From assembly GCF_009796285.1 (NCBI RefSeq), contig NZ_CP047020.1, forward strand, positions 1,922,001 through 1,986,000: 64,000 bases of DNA, in the 5' to 3' direction. The stretch comes from Streptomyces broussonetiae (GTDB lineage Bacteria > Actinomycetota > Actinomycetes > Streptomycetales > Streptomycetaceae). Under the pieces are notes generated by a model. It did not search any database. It was not told the origin of the DNA and was given only the letters and a program-made list of their open reading frames with translations. Below are positions 16,296 through 24,230 of this stretch, piece after piece. Position 1 is the stretch's first letter, and each line of letters begins with the position of its first letter. The translations under genes and the position numbers were made by a program.

Positions 16296-17534
16296 ATGAC
16301 GCAAGCCCCGTTGTTCCGACAGATCACCGACTTCGCCAACCGTGCCAACCCGTACCCGCTGTACGAGGAGCTGCGCAAGAACCCGGTCCTGCACGAGGAG
16401 GAGGGCGGCCCCTACGTCTTCAGCTCGTACTACGACATCAAGGCTCTGCTGCACGATCCCCGGGTCAGCTCCGACGCCGCGAACCTGGCCGCGGCCGGAA
16501 CCGACGAGCTGGCCCGGGTCGAGGAGACGGGCGGGCTGCCGCCGTCCTTCCTGCGACTCGATCCGCCGGAGCACGACCGGCTCCGGCGGATCGCGAACAG
16601 TGCCTTCGGGCCGCCGCACCGGCCGCGCCGGGTCGAGAACATGCGGGGCAGCATGACGGCCATCGTCGAGCAGCTGATCGACGCCTTCGGGGACGCTCGG
16701 CAGATCGACCTGGTCGACCAGTTCGCCTATCCCTTCCCGGTGACCGTGATCTGCCGGCTGCTCGGTGTGCCGCGGGAGGACGAGCCCCGCTTCCGGGCCT
16801 GGGTCGACCCGCTGGTCGCCAGCCTCGACCCGGACACGCGGCAGGGGGCGGACACCGAGTTCTCGAAGGCGGCGCAGGAAGCGCGGATGCAACTCGGGAT
16901 GTACCTGGCCGGGCTGGTCGAAGAGCGCGCCAAGGAGCCCCGGGACGACCTGTTGTCCGACCTGGTCAACAGCCACGGTCCGGAGGGTGCCATGACGATG
17001 ATGGAGGTACTCAGCACCGCGGTGCTGCTGCTGATCGCCGGTCACGAGACGACGGTCAACCTGATCACGAACGGCATGCTCACCCTGCTGCGGCACCCCG
17101 ACATCCTGCAGCGGCTGCGCCAGGACCCGGAGCTTTCGGTGACCATCGTGGAAGAGCTGCTGCGCTACGAACCACCGGTGCAGATCGTGCCGCAGCGCAC
17201 CTGTATCACCGACATCGAGGTGCGCGGGGTCACCATCCCCAAGGGATCGCGCCTCTGGCTGGTCCTGGCCGCGGGCAACCGTGACCCGGAACGGTTCAAG
17301 GACCCCGAGCGCTTCGACCCGGACCGCGGGGACATCCAGCACCTGGGCTTCGGCAGCGGCATCCACAGTTGCTTCGGCGCTCCGCTGGCCCGCCTGGAGA
17401 CCCAGATCGCCCTGCGCGAGCTGGCCCGGCGGCTGGAGAATCCCCGTCTGGTCGCGGACCCGCCGCCCTACCGCCAGAACGCGGTGCTGCGCGGCCCCCG
17501 CCACCTGGAGATCGCCTTCGACGGACTGCACTGA
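16296..17534 (+). CDS. Cytochrome P450 monooxygenase
   Basis: A 412-residue soluble bacterial class I P450. The heme-binding loop is FGSGIHSCFGAPLAR with the axial Cys. The I-helix oxygen-activation motif is AGHETT, and the K-helix ExxR is EELLR. FDPDRGDIQHLGFG is the expected meander region. The ATG is preceded by GAGGAC. The gene lies 34 bp after the reductase, so it is probably co-transcribed with both redox partners. The substrate is unknown: no biosynthetic scaffold gene is adjacent, so a catabolic or xenobiotic role is as likely as secondary metabolism. Confidence 0.95.
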   Translation: MTQAPLFRQITDFANRANPYPLYEELRKNPVLHEEEGGPYVFSSYYDIKALLHDPRVSSDAANLAAAGTDELARVEETGGLPPSFLRLDPPEHDRLRRIANSAFGPPHRPRRVENMRGSMTAIVEQLIDAFGDARQIDLVDQFAYPFPVTVICRLLGVPREDEPRFRAWVDPLVASLDPDTRQGADTEFSKAAQEARMQLGMYLAGLVEERAKEPRDDLLSDLVNSHGPEGAMTMMEVLSTAVLLLIAGHETTVNLITNGMLTLLRHPDILQRLRQDPELSVTIVEELLRYEPPVQIVPQRTCITDIEVRGVTIPKGSRLWLVLAAGNRDPERFKDPERFDPDRGDIQHLGFGSGIHSCFGAPLARLETQIALRELARRLENPRLVADPPPYRQNAVLRGPRHLEIAFDGLH

Positions 17535-17642
17535 CCACCGGGGCAGCGGGCGAGGGCCGGCGGGCGCGGCGGTTCAGGTGCCCGAGCGGCTCGGTGAACG
17601 GGCGGGCCGGAGCGCCGGGCACGCCGGACCAGGCGCCCGGGT

Positions 17643-17663
17643 CCGGGCCGGGCCCGGGCCCGG
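17643..17663. terminator. GC hairpin between P450 and Imm21 genes
   Basis: CCGGGCC / GGCCCGG arms with a 7-nt loop lie at the convergent ends of the P450 and Imm21 genes. Several alternative pairings are possible in this GC-only stretch. Confidence 0.45.
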
Positions 17664-18179
17664 TCAGTCCGCGAGCCTGCTGAGCCGTACCAGGCCGATC
17701 CAGGTCTCCGGGCCCGGCTGGGTGTACGCGGCGCGTACCGCGTATGTGCCGGCCTCCAGAGGCACCCGGAGGTGCTCGACACGCCCGGCGGCCCGGCCGG
17801 GCCAGGCCGAGTCGAACAGCAGGACCGGGCCGGGCACCCGCCAGCGGACCTCGCTCCCCCACGCCGCCGTCGCGAGGGCGGCCGGGACGCCGGCGAGCAG
17901 ATCCGCCTCGGAGTGCGCGGCGGACCACCGTACGAAGGTGGTGTGTTCCGGCAGGTAGGAGGTGGAGGCGGGGTCGTCGCCGAGTACCAGGGCCGCGCTG
18001 TCGCCCACGGGCAGCAGGCCGACGTGTCCGTCGACCTCGCACGCCCGGTCGTAGTCCGTGGCGAGGTCCTCGCTGTCGGCGCCGGCCCAGAACGGCAGTA
18101 CCGTCTCGGGAACGGCTATCAGGGGGCCGCCGGCCGACTCCACCCACTCCAGCACGCCTGGATCCGCGTATCGAGCCAT
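17664..18179 (-). CDS. Imm21-family immunity protein (orphan)
   Basis: A 171-residue soluble protein. The N-terminal WVESAGGPLIAVPETVLPFW is the hallmark I associate with the Imm21 family, which protects against polymorphic toxins. A central DYDRACEVDGHVGLLPVG block and a C-terminal beta-rich part follow. No toxin gene is adjacent; the nearest polymorphic toxin starts about 6 kb away and has its own immunity gene. It could be a defensive orphan that neutralises toxins of competing strains, or it may have been adapted for another role. The ATG of MARYADPG is chosen; an earlier in-frame ATG lies too close to the rhodanese gene. Confidence 0.72.
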   Translation of the reverse strand: MARYADPGVLEWVESAGGPLIAVPETVLPFWAGADSEDLATDYDRACEVDGHVGLLPVGDSAALVLGDDPASTSYLPEHTTFVRWSAAHSEADLLAGVPAALATAAWGSEVRWRVPGPVLLFDSAWPGRAAGRVEHLRVPLEAGTYAVRAAYTQPGPETWIGLVRLSRLAD

Positions 18180-18205
18180 GGGCCAAGAACCTACACGGGC
18201 CGTCG

Positions 18206-18691
18206 TCAGCAGCCGCACCCGCCTTCGACAGGCGCGGTCAGCGGATCCGGCTCACGGCGCGCCGGGCCCTGCCAGGTCTCGTAGGCCAGGGCCTCGCGCG
18301 CCCAGTACTCGAAGCCGCCGAGCAACTCCTTCACCTGGTAGCCGAGTTCGGCGAGGGCGAGGGCGGCGCGGGCGGCGCCGTTGCAGCCGGGTCCCCAGCA
18401 GTACGTCACCACCGGCACGGACTTGTCGAGGAGCCGCTCGGCCTCCTCGGGAATGAGCGCCGTGGGCAGGTGGATCGCGCCGGGGATGTGACCCTGGTCC
18501 CAGGACTCGGTCGAGCGGGAGTCCACGACGACGAAACCGGGGGCGTCGCCTGCCGCGAGCGCGGCGGCCACGTCGGAGACGTCGGCGTGGAAGGCCAGGC
18601 TCGCCCGGAAGTGGGCGGCGGCCTCGGCCGGAGGCGCGGGGGCCACGCGCAGGACGGGGTTCACGGAGCGCTGCGAGGTCTTGGTGATCAT
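18206..18691 (-). CDS. Rhodanese-domain sulfurtransferase
   Basis: A 161-residue single-domain rhodanese. The CH2A-like motif VVVDSRSTESWDQGHIPGAI is near residue 55, and the active-site loop is TYCWGPGCNGA with the catalytic Cys near residue 99. The loop length fits small sulfurtransferases rather than Cdc25-type phosphatases. The C-terminus ends GGCGC, two closely spaced cysteines that could take part in persulfide relay or metal binding. It lies 26 bp upstream of the Imm21 gene on the same strand and is divergent from an Lrp regulator that probably controls it. Confidence 0.85.
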   Translation of the reverse strand: MITKTSQRSVNPVLRVAPAPPAEAAAHFRASLAFHADVSDVAAALAAGDAPGFVVVDSRSTESWDQGHIPGAIHLPTALIPEEAERLLDKSVPVVTYCWGPGCNGAARAALALAELGYQVKELLGGFEYWAREALAYETWQGPARREPDPLTAPVEGGCGC

Positions 18692-18749
18692 GGCTGAAAA
18701 TTTACGGCCGTACGCCCCGTCGCTGAAGGGCCGATCCACGGGACGCCTC

Positions 18750-18779
18750 TTGATGCACCGGGGATTTCCCTGCTATCCA
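18750..18779 (+). promoter_or_regulatory. Promoter of the rhodanese-linked Lrp gene
   Basis: TTGATG and TATCCA are separated by 18 bp. The expected transcription start falls on or next to the ATG at 18786, and no Shine-Dalgarno sequence is present, so the transcript is probably leaderless. Confidence 0.55.
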
Positions 18780-18785
18780 TCCGGG

Positions 18786-19232
18786 ATGACCGTGTATTCC
18801 CCGGACGCCACCGACTGGCGCATCCTCGAGGTCCTCCAGCGCGAGGGACGGGCCAGCTATGCCGAACTGGCGCGTGCCGTCTCGATGTCGCCGAGCGCCG
18901 TCACCGAGCGAGTACGCCGGCTGGAGGAGGCCGGCGTGATCCAGGGATATGCGGCGGTCGTCGATCCCGAGCGGCTCGGCCTGTCGATCCTCGCCTTCGT
19001 GCGGCTGCGCTACCCGAACGGCAACTACAAGCCGTTCCACGATCTGGTGGCCGCCACGCCCGAGATCCTGGAGGCGCACCATGTGACGGGCGACGACTGT
19101 TTCGTCATCAAGGTCGCCGCACGGTCCATGTCCCATCTGGAACAGGTCTCCGGGAAGATCGGCGCGCTGGGCTCGGTGACGACCAGCGTCGTGTACTCGT
19201 CACCGCTGCCCCGGCGATCACTGGGGCACTGA
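18786..19232 (+). CDS. Lrp/AsnC-family transcriptional regulator
   Basis: A 148-residue regulator. The HTH reads DATDWRILEVLQREGRASYA, then ELARAVSMSPSAVTERVRRL, followed by an AsnC ligand domain (with VTGDDCFVIKVAARSMSHLE). It is divergent from the rhodanese gene, 94 bp away, and is its likely regulator. A good promoter places the transcription start at the ATG. It resembles the second Lrp regulator in this window (near 11.1 kb) in length and layout, and both sit opposite sulfur-metabolism genes. Confidence 0.9.
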   Translation: MTVYSPDATDWRILEVLQREGRASYAELARAVSMSPSAVTERVRRLEEAGVIQGYAAVVDPERLGLSILAFVRLRYPNGNYKPFHDLVAATPEILEAHHVTGDDCFVIKVAARSMSHLEQVSGKIGALGSVTTSVVYSSPLPRRSLGH

Positions 19233-19308
19233 CCCGCTCGGACCCCGCACCGCCGCAGCGTGTGCGTCGGCGCCCGCACGATGTGCGCAGTGCCGAGTCG
19301 GCGCACCG

Positions 19309-20151
19309 CTAGCCGAGCTTGCGCAGCACTTCGGCGATGTTGGCTCGGTACGTCCGCAGCGCCTGGAGCCCGGCGGTGTAGCGGTCGCGATGCCGTGCGA
19401 TGTCGGCGGCCTGCTGCTGCGCCCGCACGGCGTGCCAGACCTCGACCGTATGGTGGCGGCGCTTGCAGATGACGTCGGCGACGGCGGTGGCCCGCTCCCT
19501 GCGCGTATGCCGGGTGTTGCCGCTGCTGTCCCGCTGCCAGGCGTGGTCCGCGAACGCCGCGCCGGGGTCGGGGTAGCGGGTGAAGCCCTGTGCTGCCACA
19601 CAGCGGGACCACTGATCCCAGGCCGCGCGCAGGCGCGGGTCGCGCTTGACCGCTTTGTCGATCTCGATCGCCCGTGTGCCGGCATAGAGCCAGTCCCGCT
19701 TGAGATCTATGCCGTGCATCAGCCGCCGGTTCGCCTCGGCGTTGCAGTCGGGCCAGTCCGCATACTCGGCGTCGGTCATGCGGCGGCCCCTCGGCACGGA
19801 GACCGGGTGCTGTGCGGGGTCCCAGCCGTAGCCCCAGCGGTGGGCGGCCTCGAGATCGAGTGCGCCGTAGTCGGTGCCGACCGCGACGGCGACGAGGGGG
19901 TCGCTCGGGTACCGGGGGTCGAGCGGGAAGTCCGGGTGTCCGCGGTCGGCCATGCACTGCCTGATCAGCACGGCTGATGCCCGCTGGGATCGCTGGTAGT
20001 CGTGCGGCGTGTAGTTGTAGCGGTCGGCCGGCAGGGGGCCGACATCCGCCGCCGTACGCACGGCCTCCGGACGTTCCGGGCCGGAGGCGCAGAACGCCAC
20101 CAGCACGGTCATCCCCGCCACGGCACCGAGCCGCCACCCCCGTCTCACCAT
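19309..20151 (-). CDS. Secreted or membrane-tethered protein, function unknown
   Basis: A 280-residue protein with an N-terminal signal-like segment (MVRRGWRLGAVAGMTVLVAF, then C at residue 21). The Cys is preceded by VAF, which does not fit a standard lipobox because the -1 position is Phe. Export is therefore likely, but lipid attachment is doubtful. The mature part has several regularly placed Cys residues (RQCMADRGHPDFP, WPDCNAEANRRLM, WSRCVAAQGFTRYPDP, VICKRRHH) that could form disulfides outside the cell. The repeated C-x-n-G-[FH]-P pattern occurs in other Streptomyces secreted proteins of unknown function. Confidence 0.75.
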   Translation of the reverse strand: MVRRGWRLGAVAGMTVLVAFCASGPERPEAVRTAADVGPLPADRYNYTPHDYQRSQRASAVLIRQCMADRGHPDFPLDPRYPSDPLVAVAVGTDYGALDLEAAHRWGYGWDPAQHPVSVPRGRRMTDAEYADWPDCNAEANRRLMHGIDLKRDWLYAGTRAIEIDKAVKRDPRLRAAWDQWSRCVAAQGFTRYPDPGAAFADHAWQRDSSGNTRHTRRERATAVADVICKRRHHTVEVWHAVRAQQQAADIARHRDRYTAGLQALRTYRANIAEVLRKLG

Positions 20152-20523
20152 GGCCAGGGATGCTAGCGGGCGGCGTACACAGGGCCGGCCGCACCCCCGG
20201 GCGATCCCGACCGAGCGGCAGTTGCTGGACCTGCGGGGCGTCGCAGGGCGATGACGCCGAAGGGGTCGAACAGCACACGATGCGGCGGTCGGTGGACATG
20301 GTGAGGTTCCTCCGAGCGCATCGGGCGGCGGGACCGGTCGACTCGAACTGCTGGGTGTCGAAGTCCGGCAGCGCGGGCGGCAGTTGGTCGTACCGGTACG
20401 CCACCGGCCGGCCGTGCGCCGAGCACAACCGCTCCCGGATCGTGGCTGTCAGTTCCAGCGGACGCCGCACCCGGCTGTGCACGACCGGCGTGCCCACGGA
20501 CGGGGAGCCTGTACGGCACGGTG
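20152..20523. other. Intergenic stretch without a supported gene
   Basis: This 372-bp gap separates two minus-strand genes. No known protein fragment is convincing. One short minus-strand reading begins at an ATG at 20299 with GGAGG nine bases upstream and encodes MSTDRRIVCCSTPSASSPC. Its frame then runs on in the wrong phase through the neighbouring gene, so it is at best a leader peptide or decayed start. Confidence 0.4.
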
Positions 20524-21750
20524 TCAGGGGTCGTGCCGCACAGGCGGTCGGTGTCGGCTGCGCACCACCTCACGCGTGCGGTCGGATCCGGTGCGCAGGA
20601 CTCCGGCGGCCGCGGCGGCGATCGCACACAGCAGGGTCAGCAGCAAGAAGGCCTGATTCAACGGCACGAGATGGGTCATCCAGCCGATGACGGCAGGGCC
20701 GGAGAGCATCCCGAGGTAGCCGATCCCCGCGACGCGGGAGACGTTGGCGCCGGCGGCCGAGGCATCCGCACGCCCGGCCGCGCTGAACAGTTGAGGGACG
20801 CAGCCGGACAGCCCCAGGCCGAACAGTGCCCAGCCCACGAACGCGGCCCACGTCCACGGCGAGACGGCCGCGACCGTGATCCCGACGGCAGCGGTGATCG
20901 CGCCGTAGCGCAGCACGGCCATGGGCCCGAACCGGCCGGAGACACGGTCGGCGAGCAGCCGGCCGGTGGTCATCGCCGCCGCGTAGGTGCCGTACCCGAA
21001 GGCGGCGACGCTCGCGGGCGCGCCGAGGATGTTCTTCAGATGCAGTGCGCTCCAGTCGTTGGCGGCCCCCTCGGCCAGCATGACCATCGCCGCCAGAACG
21101 GCGAGGATCCAGATACGCCCGGGGGCTGTGCGCCGCCTCGCGGCTCGCACCGCCTCGTCCTCCGCGACGGTGGCGGTCGGCGTGGGCGCGGGGGTGGCCG
21201 GCAGCAGACCGCGGGCCGTCACCAGCGCGATCACGACACCCACGGCCCCCGAGGCGCCGAGCGTGGCGGCCGGACTCGTCCCGGCGCCCGCGGCGCCCGC
21301 GGCAACGAGCGCGGCGATGACACCGCCGACGGAGAACGTGGCATGGAACGCCGACATGACCGGCCGGTCGTATGCCCTCTCCACATGCACGGCATGGGCA
21401 TTCATGCTCACGTCGAGGCAGCCGTTGCCGAACCCGAAGACCACCAGGGCACCGGCCAGAGTCCAGGGATCCCGGGGCAGGCCGGGCAGTACCAGGGTCG
21501 CACTGGACACAACGCCGGAGACCGGGAGCACGACGCGCGCCCCGAGACGGTCCGACAGCCGGCCCGCCACCTGCATGCCGGCGAAGGCCCCGAAGCCGAG
21601 CAGGACCAGCAGGGCCCCCAGCGTCGCGTGGCTGATGCCCACGCGCTCCTCGATGGCGGGGATGTGCACCACCCACGTGCCCATCAGGGTGCCGCACAGG
21701 ACGAAGTACACGAAGGTCGCCGCACGGGCGGATCGAAGCGAGCGTTCCAT
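20524..21750 (-). CDS. MFS transporter (YbjJ-like)
   Basis: A 408-residue, 12-helix major facilitator. The first helix reads RAATFVYFVLCGTLMGTWVV. The MFS loop motif is seen as GRLSDRLGARVVLP between helices 2 and 3, and GFGNGCLDVSMNAHAV is characteristic of the YbjJ-like group. GGTGAGG lies just before the ATG. It is transcribed divergently from a DeoR-family regulator across a 89-bp region containing two matched dyads, so it is very probably the regulator's target. The transported solute is unknown; sugars or drug-like compounds are the usual guesses. Confidence 0.88.
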   Translation of the reverse strand: MERSLRSARAATFVYFVLCGTLMGTWVVHIPAIEERVGISHATLGALLVLLGFGAFAGMQVAGRLSDRLGARVVLPVSGVVSSATLVLPGLPRDPWTLAGALVVFGFGNGCLDVSMNAHAVHVERAYDRPVMSAFHATFSVGGVIAALVAAGAAGAGTSPAATLGASGAVGVVIALVTARGLLPATPAPTPTATVAEDEAVRAARRRTAPGRIWILAVLAAMVMLAEGAANDWSALHLKNILGAPASVAAFGYGTYAAAMTTGRLLADRVSGRFGPMAVLRYGAITAAVGITVAAVSPWTWAAFVGWALFGLGLSGCVPQLFSAAGRADASAAGANVSRVAGIGYLGMLSGPAVIGWMTHLVPLNQAFLLLTLLCAIAAAAAGVLRTGSDRTREVVRSRHRPPVRHDP

Positions 21751-21764
21751 GCCCTCACCGTAAC

Positions 21765-21781
21765 GAACAGTCTTCATGTTC
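21765..21781. promoter_or_regulatory. Operator 1 of the MFS/DeoR divergent promoter
   Basis: GAACA-N7-TGTTC, 15 bp upstream of the MFS start. Same sequence and spacing as operator 2, with centres 32 bp apart. Confidence 0.65.
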
Positions 21782-21796
21782 GAAAGGCCCTCAAGC

Positions 21797-21813
21797 GAAC
21801 AGATTGATTGTTC
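21797..21813. promoter_or_regulatory. Operator 2 of the MFS/DeoR divergent promoter
   Basis: GAACA-N7-TGTTC. It overlaps a possible DeoR-gene promoter (TTGATT at 21804, 18 bp, TTCAAT ending 21833) whose start would fall near the ATG. Binding here should block the regulator's own expression. Confidence 0.65.
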
Positions 21814-21839
21814 ATTCCGTGGTGGTGTTCAATCGCGGT

Positions 21840-22601
21840 ATGAGCAACGCAGACCGTCACGGGCTGATCGCGCAGGCCGTCAGGGAGTCGGGCACCGTCA
21901 CGGTCCAGGAGCTGGCCGAGCTGACCGGCGCCTCGGAGATGACCATCCGACGCGACCTCGACGCACTGGCCGCGCAGGGCGTCCTCGAGCGCGTCCGCGG
22001 CGGGGCACGCACCCTGCTGCTCAGGGGCGAGGAACCCCCCTTCGCGCTACGCTCCCGCGAGGCCGTCGACGCCAAACGCAGGATCGCGGCGGAGGTGTCC
22101 TCGCTCATCACCGACGGCGAGACCGTCCTCCTCGACAGCGGCACCACCTGCGTGGAGGTCGCCCGCCTGCTGCGTCGGCGGCCGGTCACCGTGATGCCCC
22201 TGTCCTTGCAGGCCATCCACCTCCTCAGCGATCCCCCGGGCCCGACCACGCTGATGGTGCCCGGCGGACGGCCCCGTGCCGCCGAGGGGGCCCTGACCGG
22301 CCCTCTCACGCTCGCCTCCCTGGCGGCGCTGCGCTTCGACACCGCGATCGTCGGCTGCTGCGGCCTCAGCGCGGCCGAGGGCCTGACCGCCTACGACCTC
22401 GACGACGCGGCGGTGAAGAAGGCGAGCATCGCCTCCGCACGCCGCATCGTCGTCGCCACGGACGGCAGCAAGCTCGGCCGCACCGCCTACGCCTACGTCG
22501 GCCCCTCCACGCTCCTGCACACACTCGTCACCGACCCCACGGCACCCGCCGACGAGGTCACCGCACTCGAGGACGCCGGGACCGTCGTCAGGACCGTCTG
22601 A
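21840..22601 (+). CDS. DeoR-family transcriptional regulator
   Basis: A 253-residue DeoR/GlpR repressor. The HTH is in residues 5-58 (VTVQELAELTGASEMTIRRD, LDALAAQGVLERVRGGAR). The sugar-phosphate-sensing DeoRC domain follows, with LLDSGTTCVEVARLL and the C-terminal IVVATDGSKLGRTAY block that contacts the effector. DeoRC proteins usually respond to a phosphorylated sugar. The ATG at MSNADRHG is chosen; a start 12 codons earlier would place the codon inside operator 2. No ribosome-binding site is evident, consistent with a leaderless transcript. The divergent MFS gene is the presumed target. Confidence 0.9.
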   Translation: MSNADRHGLIAQAVRESGTVTVQELAELTGASEMTIRRDLDALAAQGVLERVRGGARTLLLRGEEPPFALRSREAVDAKRRIAAEVSSLITDGETVLLDSGTTCVEVARLLRRRPVTVMPLSLQAIHLLSDPPGPTTLMVPGGRPRAAEGALTGPLTLASLAALRFDTAIVGCCGLSAAEGLTAYDLDDAAVKKASIASARRIVVATDGSKLGRTAYAYVGPSTLLHTLVTDPTAPADEVTALEDAGTVVRTV

Positions 22602-22737
22602 GGAGAGGCCGCATCTGCCCAGCGCCTTGTCCCGAGGGTCGGGCCGTACGACGCGCAAATGCCGGTCGCCTGTTACTTCTTCGACCGAGGCGGTAGCCGC
22701 CTCTTGCTCCATTTCCTCTTCGTCGTGGGGTGGGTTA

Positions 22738-23691
22738 GTGACGCAGGTCGTGCAGGCGGACCGGCGGGGGGCCGATGTGAGTTGGGCGTGGCTGCACGAC
22801 CGCACGGACTGGGGGTACAGCAACAGCGGCCTCGTCGCATCCGAGGGCCAGACACTGCTCGTCGACACGCAGTTCACCTTGCACGCGACGGAGGGGTTGC
22901 TCACGGCGGTGGAGCCGGTGTGCCTCCGGGAGGAGATCGGTCTCCTGGTGTGCACGCACCAGAACGGGGATCACACTTGAGGGAACCAGCTTCTGGCCGG
23001 GGCAGAGATCATCACGTCGGCGTCCGGCGCCGCCGGCTTGTGTCACGAGACGAGGCCTGAGCAGTTGACGATGCTGGCCCGCTCGGGTGGGCCGGATGCG
23101 GCTGGCGCGTACGTTGCCCGGCACTTCGCGCACTTCGACTTCGCCGGCGTCACGGTGACGGCACCGACGCGCACCATCCAGGGCCGCGAGGAGGTCAAGG
23201 TCGGCACCGTGCTGGTGGAGTTGATCGACCTCGAGGCCGGGCACAGCGCGGGCGACGTCGCCGTGCACCTGCCGGAGGAGGGCGTGGTGTTCGCGGGGGA
23301 TGCCCTGTTTTCCGGAGCCCACATGGTCGTGTGGTCGGGCTCGCTGAGCGGCTGCATCAGGGCGTGCCAGACGCTGTTGGACACGGGCGCGGAGTTGTTC
23401 GTGCCGGGTCACGGGACGCTGCTCGACCGCAGTGGAGTGGCAGATATCCGCGACGGCCTCGCGCGCGTTGCTGAGGAGGCTGCGCAGTATGCGCGACGCA
23501 GTGTGCCGCTGGCCTAAGCGGCCCGCCGGATCATGGCGGCCCACGCTGGCACATGGGCGCATCCGGAGCGTCTGTTCACGCAGACCGCGGCCGCCTACGC
23601 GGAGGCCGGGGTTGTGGGGGTGCCGTCGAGCGCGCTCGCGATGGTGGAGGGCATGGCCCACTGGCCGGCTGAGCGATGTCGCTGGCTATGA
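22738..23691 (+). pseudogene. MBL-fold metallo-hydrolase broken by two in-frame stops
   Basis: One continuous frame encodes a metallo-beta-lactamase-fold hydrolase of about 315 codons but carries TGA at 22978-22980 and TAA at 23515-23517. The first stop falls inside the metal motif, THQNGDHT-stop-GNQLL, where relatives have THxNGDHTWGN, so a Trp TGG became TGA. After it the frame continues with FAGDALFSGAH and LFVPGHGTLLD, further metal-ligand regions. Past the second stop, AARRIMAAHAGTWAHPERLF and AYAEAG match the usual C-terminus (AARDIxLGxYAGWxxPERL). No frameshift is needed to align it. The decay is recent, because the rest is well kept. The product is non-functional unless both stops are read through. 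Confidence 0.85.
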
Positions 23692-23864
23692 CATTCATGA
23701 AGCGGATGCCTGTTGTCCAGTTGGGTCGAAGACGAACGAACTCGACCGCATCGATGCACAATCCCACCGTCGATTACCTTTGCATGTCCTCACCATAAGC
23801 TTCCCTTGACCCGTCTCCCCTAGGGTCAGAAGCCGCGGTTGCGAACCGGGGGGAGACGACAGCG

Positions 23865-24230
23865 ATGGGTGACGGCAAGGTCCCCGGCAAGGTGCTGGAC
23901 ATCAAGACCGCTGACATCAAGGCGGCGGCACCGGCCTTCCAGAAGGGCGCCATCGATCTGAGCAAGGCCCTGACCACCCTGATCAAGACCCTGGACGGCC
24001 TCGGCGAGCCCTGGGGCCACGACGACCAGGGCAATCAGTTCGGCGGCGCCTACAAGCCGCACCAGAAGTCGATCGAGAGCGCGGCGGTCGTCTTGGTGCT
24101 CGGTCTGACGAGCATTCACGAGGCCATGGTGGACATGGCGGACGGGCACGTGGACAACGACAAGCTCGTCGCCGGCATCTTCACGGAAGTGAAGACCGAC
24201 AAGCAGAGCGACGGTGCCGGTGAGCGTTGA
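23865..24230 (+). CDS. WXG100-like small protein of the Rhs locus
   Basis: A 121-residue helical protein. The central LGEPWGHDDQGNQFGGAYKP resembles the turn of WXG100/ESAT-6-like proteins, which form helical hairpins and are exported by type VII secretion or pair with large toxin N-termini. Two long amphipathic helices flank the turn. The reading frame overlaps the start of the Rhs gene by 17 bases, so the two are translated together. Its likely job is partner, chaperone or export adaptor for the Rhs protein; this is inferred from gene order. No ESX secretion genes lie in the window. Confidence 0.75.
   Translation: MGDGKVPGKVLDIKTADIKAAAPAFQKGAIDLSKALTTLIKTLDGLGEPWGHDDQGNQFGGAYKPHQKSIESAAVVLVLGLTSIHEAMVDMADGHVDNDKLVAGIFTEVKTDKQSDGAGER

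Noticed and set aside
19025..20497. A 490-codon minus-strand frame overlapping the secreted protein and the Lrp gene
   Set aside because: It runs out of phase through two genes with recognisable features and shows no domain of its own.
22978..22980. TGA in the MBL-fold gene as a selenocysteine codon
   Set aside because: Relatives have Trp here, no SECIS-like context is evident, and a second in-frame stop (TAA) lies downstream.
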